Part shown: one piece after another, positions 40,445 through 54,837 of the stretch | Position numbering within the stretch: position 1 is the first letter of the stretch | How the letters are laid out: each line of letters opens with the position of its first letter | DNA from: Zeimonas sp003577305 | GTDB lineage: Bacteria > Pseudomonadota > Gammaproteobacteria > Burkholderiales > Burkholderiaceae_E | DNA length: 64,000 bases | NCBI GenBank assembly: GCA_030263385.1 | Contig: SZOX01000011.1 | Span: forward strand, 17,827 to 81,826 | Direction of reading: 5' to 3' | Made by a program: the position numbers and the translations under genes | The notes under the pieces: generated by a model | What the model was told of the DNA's origin: nothing | Database searches by the model: none | Seen by the model: the letters and a program-made list of their open reading frames with translations, nothing else

Positions 40445-41413
40445 ATGCCGCGAACACCCCCCGCACGTGCAGCCGCCGCGCCTCGCCACGCCCCGGCGTC
40501 ACTGATCGGTCTCGACTGGGGATCGAGCGCGCTGCGTGCCTGGCTGATCGGCACCGGCGGCATCGTCGCTCGCCGCGAGTCGGCCGCGGGCGTGAGCGCC
40601 GTCTCCGGCGGGCGCTTTCGCGAGGCGCTCGAGACGCTGTGCGGCGACTGGCTCGCCAGCACGCCGGCGCTGCCGGTGATTGCCTGCGGCATGGTCGGCA
40701 GCCGCGAAGGATGGCGCGAAGCCGCCCGGGTGCGCACCCCGGTAACGCTGCAGGCACTCGCGCAGCACCTCTCGTCCTTCGACGACCTGCTCGGTCGCCC
40801 GTTCCGGATCGTGCCCGGACTGGTGGCGCGCGGCCAGATCGATTCGCCCGACCTGATGCGCGGCGGCGAGACCCAGGTGTTCGGCGCGCTGCAGGGCCGC
40901 GAGGGGTTGTTCGTGCTGCCGGGCAGGCATTGCCGATGGGTCGAGGTGCGCGACCGCCAGATCGTCGCGTTCCGCACCTACATGACGGGCGAGCTCTATG
41001 CGCTGCTCGGCCGGCACTCGACGCTGGCGAGCCACTGCGGCGATCCCGACGAGTCGCCGGAGCACCAGACGCAGGCGCTGCGCGCATTCGACGAAGGCGT
41101 CGACCACGCCGGTGCGCGGCCCGGCTCGCTCACCCACCTGCTGTTCACCGCGCGCACCGAGGCGTTGCTCGGCGGCCTCGATGCGCACCAGCTTCCCGCC
41201 TACCTCTCGGGGCTGCTGATCGGCGCCGAGATCCGCGACGCCTCCGACTGGTCGCCGCACGACCTGGTGGCGACCGTGGTGGCGCGCAGCGAACTGAGCG
41301 CCCGCTACGCCAGGGCGATGCACCGGCTCGGTTTGCGCGGCCGGGTGGCCGACGGCGACTCGGCCGCCACCGGCCTGGCTGCGATCGCCCGCGCGGCGGC
41401 GCTGGCTCCCTGA
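40445..41413 (+). CDS. dgoK: 2-dehydro-3-deoxygalactonokinase DgoK
   Basis: This 322-aa kinase of the ASKHA superfamily phosphorylates 2-keto-3-deoxygalactonate in galactonate breakdown. ASLIGLDWGSSALRAWLIG is the phosphate-binding start, and ACGMVGSREGW, VPGLVARGQ and GGETQVFGAL are family motifs. An Ala/Pro-rich leader of about 18 residues precedes the fold. No galactonate dehydratase or KDPGal aldolase is nearby, so its physiological substrate is uncertain. Confidence 0.87.
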   Translation: MPRTPPARAAAAPRHAPASLIGLDWGSSALRAWLIGTGGIVARRESAAGVSAVSGGRFREALETLCGDWLASTPALPVIACGMVGSREGWREAARVRTPVTLQALAQHLSSFDDLLGRPFRIVPGLVARGQIDSPDLMRGGETQVFGALQGREGLFVLPGRHCRWVEVRDRQIVAFRTYMTGELYALLGRHSTLASHCGDPDESPEHQTQALRAFDEGVDHAGARPGSLTHLLFTARTEALLGGLDAHQLPAYLSGLLIGAEIRDASDWSPHDLVATVVARSELSARYARAMHRLGLRGRVADGDSAATGLAAIARAAALAP

Positions 41414-41438
41414 GGCGGCCGGGGCGCCCGCGGTCTCC

Positions 41439-43502
41439 TCAGGCGCGCAGGAATTCCTCCCTCCCGCCGAACCAGCGCTGCAGGTGTTCGTCGACCGACG
41501 CCGGGTCGTCGCGCAGCAGCCGTGCAGCCACTTCGCGCGCCGCTGCGAGCAGGTCGCTGTCGCGCTCGAGGTCGGCAAAGCGCAGCAACGCCTCGCCCGA
41601 CTGGCGCGCCCCGAGGAATTCGCCCGGACCGCGCAGGATCAGGTCGCGCCGCGCGATCTCGAAGCCATCGCTGGTCTCGTACATCGTCTTCAGCCGATCG
41701 CGCGCCGCGGCCGACAGTGGCGCCCGGTACATCAGCACGCAGACGCTCTCGCCGGCGCCGCGGCCGACGCGACCGCGCAACTGGTGCAGTTGCGCCAGGC
41801 CGAAGCGCTCGGCGTGCTCGATGACCATCAGGGTCGCGTTGGGCACGTCGACGCCGACCTCGATCACGGTCGTCGCGACCAGCACCTGCAGCGCGCCGGC
41901 GGCGAACTGCGCCATCACCGCATGCTTGTCCGCCGCGGGCAGCCGGCCGTGCACCAGGCCGACGCGCAGCGGCGCCAGCTCGCGCTCCAGCGCAGCGTGG
42001 GTGTCGATCGCGGTCTGCAGGTCGAGCGCCTCGCTCTCCTCGATCAGCGGACACACCCAGTAGGCCTGGCGGCCGGCGGCCGCGGCGGCGCGCACGCGGG
42101 CCATGACCTCGGCGCGGCGCGCGTCCGAAACCAGCTTCGTGAGCACCGGCTTGCGGCCCGGCGGCAGCTCGTCGATCACCGAGACGTCGAGGTCGGCGTA
42201 GTACGACATCGCGAGCGTACGCGGAATCGGCGTCGCGCTCATCATCAGCTGGTGCGGCAGCGTCGCCGGGCCGGCTTCGAGCCGGGTGCGCAGCGCGAGC
42301 CGCTGCGCCACGCCGAAGCGATGCTGCTCGTCGACGATCGCAAGCCCGAGCCGCGCGAACGCGACGCTGTCCTCGATCAGCGCGTGCGTGCCGATCAGCA
42401 GTTGGGCCTCGCCGGAAGCGGCGCGCGCACGCGCCGCCTTCTTCCCCGCTTCCTTCAGCGATCCCGACAGCCAGGCCACGCGCACACCGATGCGCTCCAG
42501 CCACGGGCCGACCTTGCGCAGGTGCTGTTCGGCGAGGATCTCGGTGGGGGCCATGATCGCCGCCTGCCAGCCGCTGCCGATCGCCTGCGCCGCGGCGAGC
42601 GCGGCGATCACCGTCTTGCCGCTGCCGACGTCGCCCTGCAGCAGCCGGTTCATCGGCTGCGCCGCCGCGAGTTCGCCGGAGACCTCCAGCCAGACCCGCT
42701 GCTGCGCGCCGGTGAGCCGAAACGGCAGCGCATCGAGCAGGCGTCGCGCGAGCGCGTCGTCGGCCAGCTGCGGCGCGCGCTGCGCCGCCCGCGCCGCGCG
42801 CGCGCGCTGCAGCGACAGTTGCTGGGCGAGCAGCTCGTCGAAGATCACGCGCCGCCAGGCCGGCGTCGAGCGCTCGTGCAGCGCGCTGGCCGGCGTCTCC
42901 GGCGCAGGCTGGTGGATCGCGCGCAACGCGTGGGCCGACGAAGGCAGGCCGAGCGCGACCAGCACATCGGCCGGCACGGTTTCGCGCCACTGCAGGGCAC
43001 GCAGCGCGCGCAGGATCGCGGCACGCAGCCTTGCCTGCCCGAGGCCGGACACCGTCGGATAGACCGGGGTGAGCGCCTGCGGCAGCGGCTCGCTCTCGTC
43101 GACCACCCGGTAGCGCGGATGCACCATCTCGAGCCCGAACAGGCCTCCGCGCACTTCACCGAGCGCGCGCACGCGGTTGCCGGCCGCGAACTGGCGCAGC
43201 TGCGAGCCGTAGAAGTGCAGGAAGCGCAGCGTGATCGACCCGGTGTCGTCGCGCAGTTCGACGGCCAGTGCGCGCCGCGGACGCGCGACGATCTCCTGGC
43301 GCGCGACGACGCCCTGCACCTGGGCGACCTCGCCGGGCCGAAGCGACGCGATCGGCGCGATGCGCGTTTCGTCTTCGTAGCGGATCGGCAGGTGCAGGAC
43401 GAGGTCCTGCTCGCGCCTGATGCCCAGCCGCGCGAACAGTGCCGCCGCGGGCGCGCCCGCGCCGGTCGCGGGCGCCGCGGCCCCGCTAGCCTGGCGCGCC
43501 AC
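41439..43502 (-). CDS. recG: ATP-dependent DNA helicase RecG
   Basis: RecG (687 aa) remodels stalled forks and branched DNA. The N-terminal wedge/OB domain (about 50-150) contains GSITLRFLHFYGSQLRQF. The helicase core has Walker A QGDVGSGKT, motif II DEQHRFGVAQR, SATPIPRTLAMS, and the C-terminal TRG region (IRGPGEFLG-type LRGPGEFLGARQSGE). The start is GTG at 43502. It lies last in a same-strand run TM2-thioesterase-RidA-RecG. Confidence 0.97.
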   Translation of the reverse strand: MARQASGAAAPATGAGAPAAALFARLGIRREQDLVLHLPIRYEDETRIAPIASLRPGEVAQVQGVVARQEIVARPRRALAVELRDDTGSITLRFLHFYGSQLRQFAAGNRVRALGEVRGGLFGLEMVHPRYRVVDESEPLPQALTPVYPTVSGLGQARLRAAILRALRALQWRETVPADVLVALGLPSSAHALRAIHQPAPETPASALHERSTPAWRRVIFDELLAQQLSLQRARAARAAQRAPQLADDALARRLLDALPFRLTGAQQRVWLEVSGELAAAQPMNRLLQGDVGSGKTVIAALAAAQAIGSGWQAAIMAPTEILAEQHLRKVGPWLERIGVRVAWLSGSLKEAGKKAARARAASGEAQLLIGTHALIEDSVAFARLGLAIVDEQHRFGVAQRLALRTRLEAGPATLPHQLMMSATPIPRTLAMSYYADLDVSVIDELPPGRKPVLTKLVSDARRAEVMARVRAAAAAGRQAYWVCPLIEESEALDLQTAIDTHAALERELAPLRVGLVHGRLPAADKHAVMAQFAAGALQVLVATTVIEVGVDVPNATLMVIEHAERFGLAQLHQLRGRVGRGAGESVCVLMYRAPLSAAARDRLKTMYETSDGFEIARRDLILRGPGEFLGARQSGEALLRFADLERDSDLLAAAREVAARLLRDDPASVDEHLQRWFGGREEFLRA

Positions 43503-43529
43503 CGCAGACGGTCCGCTTCGGCACCGCCC

Positions 43530-43922
43530 TCAATCGAGGACCACGACCGCCTCGGCCTCGAACAGCGCGCCGCGCGGCAGGCTGGCGACGCCGACGGTCG
43601 AGCGCGCCGGGTAGGGCTGCTCGAAGTGGCGCTGCATGATCTGGTTGATCGCCGGGAAGTGCCCGAGATCGGTGAGGAACAGCGTGAGCTTCACGCAGTG
43701 CGCGAGCGAACCGCCGGCGGCCTCGACCACCGCCCTCATGTTGCGGAACACCTGCTCGGCCTGCGCCTCGATCCCGCCCTCGACCATCTGGCCGCTTGCG
43801 GGTTCGAGCGCGATCTGCCCCGACAGGTAGACGGTGTTGCCGGCGCGCACCGCCTGCGAATAGGGCCCGATCGCGGCCGGCGCCCCTGGCGTGGAAACGA
43901 TGGAACGGTTCGTCGTCGTCAT
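43530..43922 (-). CDS. ridA: RidA (YjgF/YER057c) family deaminase
   Basis: RidA proteins (130 aa here) hydrolyse reactive enamine/imine intermediates such as 2-aminoacrylate. GPYSQAVRAGNTVYLSGQI, the Arg in the signature PARSTVGVASLPRGALFEAEAV and NMRAVVEAAGGSL are characteristic. The Arg that binds the substrate carboxylate is present in YPARSTV. ATG at 43922 begins MTTTNRSIVSTPGAP. It is 27 bases before recG. Confidence 0.93.
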   Translation of the reverse strand: MTTTNRSIVSTPGAPAAIGPYSQAVRAGNTVYLSGQIALEPASGQMVEGGIEAQAEQVFRNMRAVVEAAGGSLAHCVKLTLFLTDLGHFPAINQIMQRHFEQPYPARSTVGVASLPRGALFEAEAVVVLD

Positions 43923-43954
43923 GGTCGTTCTCGTGGCGTGGTGGCGAAATCGGC

Positions 43955-44530
43955 TCAGGCGGTGCCCGGGGGCAACGGGAAGATCAGGCAGGTGGTGGAG
44001 GCCCACGCGTACATGCGGCCGGCCACGTCGACCAGACGCCCCTGGGCGACGCCGATCTGGCGCGAGACGTTGACCACGTGCGCTTCGGCGCGCACCGGAC
44101 CGGTCTTGTCGGTGAGTGCGCGCACGTAGTTCACTTTCAGTTCGAGCGTGGTGTAGCCGAAGCCGCGCTCGAGCATCGTGTGCACCGCGCAGCCCACCGC
44201 CGAATCGAGCAGCGTCGCGATGTACCCGCCGTGCACCGTCCCGATCGGGTTGTAGTAATCGGGTTTCGGCGTTCCCTGGAAGACCATGCGGCCACGCTCG
44301 GCTTCCACCGGCACGAAGTCGAGCGCCTGGAAGATCGGCGCCGACGGCAGTTCGCCGCGTCCGATGCGTTCGAGAAACTGCAGCCCCGACGTGCGCGCGA
44401 GTTCTGCGGCCGGAATCTTGCCCGCAGGGGCCATCAGCAGCCGCACCTCGCGCTCGCGGGCCAGCCAAAGTTCGAGCCTGGCCTCGACGTCGGCCGCATC
44501 GACGGGTCGTTCGGCACTCATGGGCGGCAT
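43955..44530 (-). CDS. PaaI-type hotdog-fold thioesterase
   Basis: The 191-aa protein has the PaaI hotdog signature NPIGTVHGGYIATLLDSAVGCAVHT and the strand TLELKVNYVRAL, so it probably hydrolyses aromatic or medium-chain acyl-CoA. An extra N-terminal helical part of about 60 residues precedes the domain. ATG 44530 is used; ATG 44521 is equally possible. Its neighbours RidA and RecG give no substrate clue. Confidence 0.88.
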   Translation of the reverse strand: MPPMSAERPVDAADVEARLELWLAREREVRLLMAPAGKIPAAELARTSGLQFLERIGRGELPSAPIFQALDFVPVEAERGRMVFQGTPKPDYYNPIGTVHGGYIATLLDSAVGCAVHTMLERGFGYTTLELKVNYVRALTDKTGPVRAEAHVVNVSRQIGVAQGRLVDVAGRMYAWASTTCLIFPLPPGTA

Positions 44531-44543
44531 CGTATCAAGTCGC

Positions 44544-44966
44544 TCACCGCCCCGGCATCGTCACGAACAGCGTCTCGAGTGCGATCGCCAGCACCGACAT
44601 CATCAGCGTGGCGCCGACGATCAGCGAAGCCATCGCGACCAGCACCGCGAGCCAGCCGCTGGCCGAGCGCCGCCCCGATCCCGGATTGCGCTTCGCGTCC
44701 CACTTCGCGTCGGGCGTGAGGCAGATCACGATCGCTTCGAGCATCGCCGCCAGCGCGACCGCCGCGGCGAAGAAGAAGCCGGGATGCCGGTACCACGGGT
44801 CGGCGCGCAGCGCGATCGCCATCGCCGGCAGCGACAGCAGCGGATACACCCACCACCAGCGCGCGCCCAGATAGAGGCGGTGCGCTCCGAGCGAGCCCGC
44901 GAACAGGGCGAGCGCGCCGGCGACGGTCTTGGAGCGGTGCGCCGGGGCGCGAGCGACCTCGGTCAT
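44544..44966 (-). CDS. TM2-domain membrane protein
   Basis: This 140-aa protein has a TM2 domain near the N-terminus: KTVAGALALFAGSLGAHRLYLG followed by WWWVYPLLSLPAMAIAL, the usual short helix pair with a GxHRFYLG-like turn. At least two more hydrophobic segments follow. Its function is unknown. It is divergent from uvrA, with 99 bases between starts, and heads the TM2-thioesterase-ridA-recG run. Confidence 0.8.
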   Translation of the reverse strand: MTEVARAPAHRSKTVAGALALFAGSLGAHRLYLGARWWWVYPLLSLPAMAIALRADPWYRHPGFFFAAAVALAAMLEAIVICLTPDAKWDAKRNPGSGRRSASGWLAVLVAMASLIVGATLMMSVLAIALETLFVTMPGR

Positions 44967-44997
44967 CGACAGGGTTCCGGAGGCGGGCCAGCCGCCA

Positions 44998-45027
44998 TTG
45001 TCCGATATCCGGCGGCGATGCTGATAG
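44998..45027 (+). promoter_or_regulatory. Probable uvrA promoter
   Basis: TTGTCC (44998-45003) and TGATAG (45022-45027) are 18 bases apart. The implied start of transcription, around 45034, lies after the in-frame ATG at 45018 and before the ATG at 45066. No CTG-N10-CAG type LexA box is visible. Confidence 0.4.
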
Positions 45028-45065
45028 ACTCGATCCGCCTTCTTCGCGCACTGCCCGACCGACCC

Positions 45066-51062
<5,997 letters not shown>

Positions 51063-51109
51063 TCGCGAGATGTGCGAGAGCTGCTCGCGTGGCGCGACGC
51101 GTCTCGCGC

Positions 51110-51766
51110 TCAGGCCTTCCTGAACGTGTCCAGCCTGATGCCCTCGCGCGCCACCACGGCAGCCACCGCCGGGTGCGCGGCAACGCGATCGACGTAGGCC
51201 TTGTACACGGGAAGCGAATCGGGGTCGATCCCCGCGAAACCGCCCCAGCGCAGCAGCGTGAGCGCATACGCATCGTGGAACGACAGGCGCCCTCCGAACC
51301 AGTACGGGCTGGCTGACGAGATCCAGCCCTGGATGCGCTCGAGCTGCGTGCGATACAGCGCCGCGTTGAAGCGCTTGAGCTCGGCCTGCGTGGCCTCGCC
51401 GTCGCAGAATCGATCGGGCATGAACACGTGCGTGAAGGTCGGGTGCACGGTGTTGTTCATCCACAGGAACTGCGACATCGCCTGCGCCCGCGCCCAGGGC
51501 TCGGTCGGCAGCAGCCCCGCCTGCGGATAGCGCCGGTCGAGGTAGTCGCAGATCGCCACGATCTGCGACAGCGGCTTGCCGTCGACCACCAGCGTGGGCA
51601 CCTGCGCATTCGGGTTGATCGCCAGGTACTCGGGCGTGCGCTGCTCGCCCTTGTGAAGCCTGACCATGCGCGCAGCGAAGTCTTCGCCCGTGGCCGCCTT
51701 GATCGCCTCGAGCGCGACGTGCGGCACGAACGAGCAGGCCCCCGGACCGTAGTGCAGTTCGAGCAT
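51110..51766 (-). CDS. Glutathione S-transferase family protein
   Basis: The 218-aa protein has a thioredoxin-like N-domain (MLELHYGPGACSFVPHVALEA) with NAQVPTLVVDGKPLSQIVAICDYLD for glutathione binding, then an all-helical C-domain. GACS near the N-terminus suggests a beta/theta-like bacterial GST. ATG 51766 is used because GGGGAG is nine bases upstream; the TTG at 51775 abuts that site. It converges with uvrA and is divergent from the hcr operon. Its substrate is unknown. Confidence 0.9.
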   Translation of the reverse strand: MLELHYGPGACSFVPHVALEAIKAATGEDFAARMVRLHKGEQRTPEYLAINPNAQVPTLVVDGKPLSQIVAICDYLDRRYPQAGLLPTEPWARAQAMSQFLWMNNTVHPTFTHVFMPDRFCDGEATQAELKRFNAALYRTQLERIQGWISSASPYWFGGRLSFHDAYALTLLRWGGFAGIDPDSLPVYKAYVDRVAAHPAVAAVVAREGIRLDTFRKA

Positions 51767-51846
51767 CGGATTCAACTCCCCTGTCGGATCGATCGGACCG
51801 GTCGAGTATACGGTGCCTCCCCTTGCCGGCAGGCGGCGCGATCGTC

Positions 51847-51860
51847 TTGATTCAGGTCAA
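51847..51860 (+). promoter_or_regulatory. FNR/Anr-type box upstream of hcrC
   Basis: TTGATTCAGGTCAA matches the FNR consensus TTGAT-N4-ATCAA at 9 of 10 positions. Its centre is 41.5 bases before about 51895, and a GAGAAT -10-like element is at 51884-51889, so it fits a class II activator site. Confidence 0.65.
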
Positions 51861-51888
51861 GGGCGGGGACGGTCGCTCGGGGCGAGAA

Positions 51889-51905
51889 TGTTGACCAGGT
51901 CAACA
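51889..51905 (+). promoter_or_regulatory. Palindromic operator, probably for the operon's MarR protein
   Basis: TGTTGACCAGGTCAACA is a perfect 8-1-8 palindrome at the predicted transcription start of hcrC. Its size and symmetry suit a MarR dimer, and a marR gene is the last gene of the operon. Confidence 0.6.
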
Positions 51906-51970
51906 ATTATCACGGCGACCCGCCCAGCGTGGCTGTCTCGCCACGGCGACAGATCAGCAGGAGGCAGTCA

Positions 51971-52522
51971 ATGACACCGATCGTTGCGGAACAGGGTCCG
52001 GCAGCCGACCCGCAACCGGCGGCCGCATCGGGCGTGAAGCGGCGCGCGCGATCGATCCTCGCCCTGATCGTGAACGGCCGCGAACGCGAAGACGTGGTGC
52101 CCGACGGCATGTTGCTGCTCGACTACCTGCGCGAGGTGGTCGGCCTGACCGGCACCAAGCAGGGTTGCGACGGCGGCGAATGCGGCGCCTGCACCGTGCT
52201 GGTCGACGACCAGCCGCGGCTCTCCTGCTCGACGCTGGCGGTGCAGATGCAGGGCCGGCGGGTCGAGACGGTGGAAGGCCTGACCCAGGGCGGACGAATG
52301 AGCCCCCTGCAACAGGCGTTTCACGAATCGCTCGGCGCGCAGTGCGGCTTCTGCACACCCGGCATGATCACCGCGGCCGAGGCGCTGCTGCGGCGCAACC
52401 CGGATCCGAGCCGCGAGGAGATCAAGGAAGCCATGGGCGGTAACCTGTGCCGCTGCACCGGCTACGTGAAGATCATCGAATCGGTCCGCAACGCCGCTGC
52501 GGCGCGCAAGGTGAGGTCATGA
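51971..52522 (+). CDS. hcrC: 4-hydroxybenzoyl-CoA reductase, 2Fe-2S (gamma) subunit
   Basis: This small subunit (183 aa) of a xanthine-oxidase-family enzyme carries two [2Fe-2S] clusters: Cys66, 71, 74 and 86 (plant-type) and Cys125, 128, 160 and 162 (CGFC / CRC). The complex reductively removes the phenolic OH of 4-hydroxybenzoyl-CoA to give benzoyl-CoA in anaerobic aromatic metabolism. ATG 51971 has AGGAGG six bases upstream; the residues before it are not conserved. A 35-residue leader precedes the fold. It overlaps hcrA as ATGA. Confidence 0.93.
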   Translation: MTPIVAEQGPAADPQPAAASGVKRRARSILALIVNGREREDVVPDGMLLLDYLREVVGLTGTKQGCDGGECGACTVLVDDQPRLSCSTLAVQMQGRRVETVEGLTQGGRMSPLQQAFHESLGAQCGFCTPGMITAAEALLRRNPDPSREEIKEAMGGNLCRCTGYVKIIESVRNAAAARKVRS

Positions 52523-54837
52523 GCATCGCGCAACTGGAGAAGGCCCGCGTGGGCCCGGTGGGCGTGCGCACGCCGCTGATCGACGGCGTCGACAAGGTCA
52601 CCGGCAAGGCGAAGTACACCGCCGACCTGGCCGCCGCCGGCGCGCTGTGCGGCCGCATCCTGCGCTCGACCGTGCCGCACGCACGCATCGTCTCGATCGA
52701 CACCTCCGCGGCCGAGGCGCTGCCGGGCGTGGTCGCGGTGTGCACCGGCGACGATTGCAGGGTGCCGTTCGGCGTGCTGCCGATCGCCGAGAACGAGTAT
52801 CCGCTGGCGCGCGAGAAAGTGCGCTATCGCGGCGACCCGGTCGCCGCGGTGGCCGCGGTCGACGAAGCCACTGCGGCGCGCGCGCTGAAGCTGATCCGCG
52901 TGCACTACGAGAAGCTGCCGGCCTATTTCAGCGCACGCAAGGCGATGAAGCCGGGCGCCGAGCCGATCCACGCCGAGAAGCCCAACAACGTGCTGCGCGA
53001 AGTGCACGCCGAGTTCGGCGACACCGAAGCCGGTTTCGCAGCGGCCGACCTGGTGCGCGAGAAGAGCTACCGCTTCGCCGAGGTCTGCCACGCGCAGATG
53101 GAGCCGAACGCGACGCTGGCCGAATACGACCCCGAGCGCGGCCACCTCACGCTGCACACCACTACCCAGGTGCCTTACTACGTGCTGCTGAAAGTGGCGC
53201 AGTGCCTGGAGATGGAGCAGGCGCACATCCGCGTGGTCAAGCCGTTCCTGGGCGGCGGCTTCGGGCAGCGCACCGAGGCGCTGCACTTCGAGATCATCGC
53301 CGCGCTGCTCGCGCGCAAGGCCGGCGGCACGGTGCGCCTGCTGCAGACCCGCGAAGAGACCTTCATCGCGCACCGCGGACGACCCGACACGCAGATCACG
53401 ATCAAGCTGGGCATGACCCGCGAGGGCAAGCTCACCGCCTGCCACCTGCAGGCGACGCAGGAAGGCGGCGCGTACGCCGGCTACGGCATCATCACGATCC
53501 TCTACACCGGAGCGCTGCTGCACGGCATCTACGAGATTCCGGCGATCAAGCACGACGCCTGGCGTGTCTACACCAACAACCCGCCGTGCGGCGCGCAGCG
53601 CGGACACGGCACGGTGGATGCGCGTGCCGCCTTCGAGGCGCTGATGAACGAGATGGCCGACGAACTCGGGCTCGATCACTTCGCGGTGCGCCGCATCAAC
53701 CTGCTGCCCGGCGTGCCCTACGTCACGGCCTACGCGCAGCGCGTGTTGAGCTACGGCCTGCCCGAATGCCTGGACAAGGTCATGAAGGCTTCGGGCTGGG
53801 CCGAGCGGCGCGGCAGGATGCCCAGGGGGCGCGGGCTCGGCCTCGCCTGCTCGCACTTCGTTTCCGGCACCAGCACGCCCAAGCACTGGACCGGCGAGCC
53901 TCACGCGGTGGTCAATCTCCGACTCGACTTCGACGGCGGCATCACGGTGCTGACCGGCGCGGCCGACATCGGCCAGGGCTCGAACACGATGGCCGCGCAG
54001 ATGGTGGCCGAGGTCATGGGCGTCGACTGGTCGCGGCTGCGCGTGGTGTCGGCCGACAGCGCGCTCACCCCCAAGGACAACGGCAGCTATTCGTCGCGGG
54101 TCACCTTCATGGTCGGCAACGCCGCGATCGATGCAGCCAGGCAACTCAGGCGCATTCTCGTCGAAGCGGCGGCGCGCAAGCTCGAGGCGAGCGCCGCCGA
54201 CGTGGAGTGCGAAGGCGAGGCCTTCCGCATCGCCGGAACCGATCGCGCGATTCCGTTTCGCGAAGCCGTGCGGGCGGCATTGGTCGACACCGGGCCGATC
54301 ACGGTCAAGGGCACTTTCACCTGCCCTCCCGAGTTCATGGGCAGCAAGCAGATCCGCGCGAGCGCGATCGGCGCCACCATGGGCTTTTGCTACGCCGCAC
54401 AGGTGGTCGAATGCTCGGTCGACGAAGTCACCGGCAAGGTGACCGCCGAGAAAGTCTGGGTGGCGGTCGACGTCGGGCGTGCGCTCAATCCGCTGGCGGT
54501 CGAGGGGCAGGTCCAGGGCGGGGTGTGGATGGGCATGGGCCAGGCACTCTCGGAGCAGACCCGCTTCGACGAGGGCCGCATGATGCACGGCAACCTGCTC
54601 GATTACCGCGTGCCGACGATGGTCGAGAGCCCCGACATCGAGGTGTTCATCGTCGAGAGCATCGATCCCAACGGGCCGTTCGGCGCCAAGGAGGCGAGCG
54701 AAGGCATGCTGGCCGGTTTCCTGCCGGCGCTGATGGACGCGGTGCACGAAGCCACCGGGGTGCGTGCCTACAGCCTGCCGCTCAGCCCGGAGTGCATGGG
54801 CGAACTGCTCGACGCGCGCGACGGAGTGCAGTCATGA
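52519..54837 (+). CDS. hcrA: 4-hydroxybenzoyl-CoA reductase, molybdopterin (alpha) subunit
   Basis: The 772-aa large subunit holds the molybdenum cofactor and active site. GVDKVTGKAKYTADL starts the fold; KPFLGGGFGQRTEALHFE, RGHGTVDARAAFEALM and GAADIGQGSNTMAAQM are Mo-site segments. The catalytic Glu is near residue 725 in FGAKEASEG. It resembles HcrA of anaerobic aromatic degraders (for example FIAHRGRPDT and YAGYGIITILYTGALLHGIY) more than aerobic xanthine or CO dehydrogenases. Overlaps on both sides (ATGA) show tight coupling. No Mo-cofactor insertion gene is adjacent. Confidence 0.93.
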   Translation: MSIAQLEKARVGPVGVRTPLIDGVDKVTGKAKYTADLAAAGALCGRILRSTVPHARIVSIDTSAAEALPGVVAVCTGDDCRVPFGVLPIAENEYPLAREKVRYRGDPVAAVAAVDEATAARALKLIRVHYEKLPAYFSARKAMKPGAEPIHAEKPNNVLREVHAEFGDTEAGFAAADLVREKSYRFAEVCHAQMEPNATLAEYDPERGHLTLHTTTQVPYYVLLKVAQCLEMEQAHIRVVKPFLGGGFGQRTEALHFEIIAALLARKAGGTVRLLQTREETFIAHRGRPDTQITIKLGMTREGKLTACHLQATQEGGAYAGYGIITILYTGALLHGIYEIPAIKHDAWRVYTNNPPCGAQRGHGTVDARAAFEALMNEMADELGLDHFAVRRINLLPGVPYVTAYAQRVLSYGLPECLDKVMKASGWAERRGRMPRGRGLGLACSHFVSGTSTPKHWTGEPHAVVNLRLDFDGGITVLTGAADIGQGSNTMAAQMVAEVMGVDWSRLRVVSADSALTPKDNGSYSSRVTFMVGNAAIDAARQLRRILVEAAARKLEASAADVECEGEAFRIAGTDRAIPFREAVRAALVDTGPITVKGTFTCPPEFMGSKQIRASAIGATMGFCYAAQVVECSVDEVTGKVTAEKVWVAVDVGRALNPLAVEGQVQGGVWMGMGQALSEQTRFDEGRMMHGNLLDYRVPTMVESPDIEVFIVESIDPNGPFGAKEASEGMLAGFLPALMDAVHEATGVRAYSLPLSPECMGELLDARDGVQS

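Noticed and set aside
45018..45065. ATG 45018 as the uvrA start
   Set aside because: It would lie upstream of the transcription start expected from the TTGTCC/TGATAG promoter; ATG 45066 fits better.
44967..45065. LexA/SOS box before uvrA
   Set aside because: No CTG-N10-CAG palindrome is present in the divergent gap.
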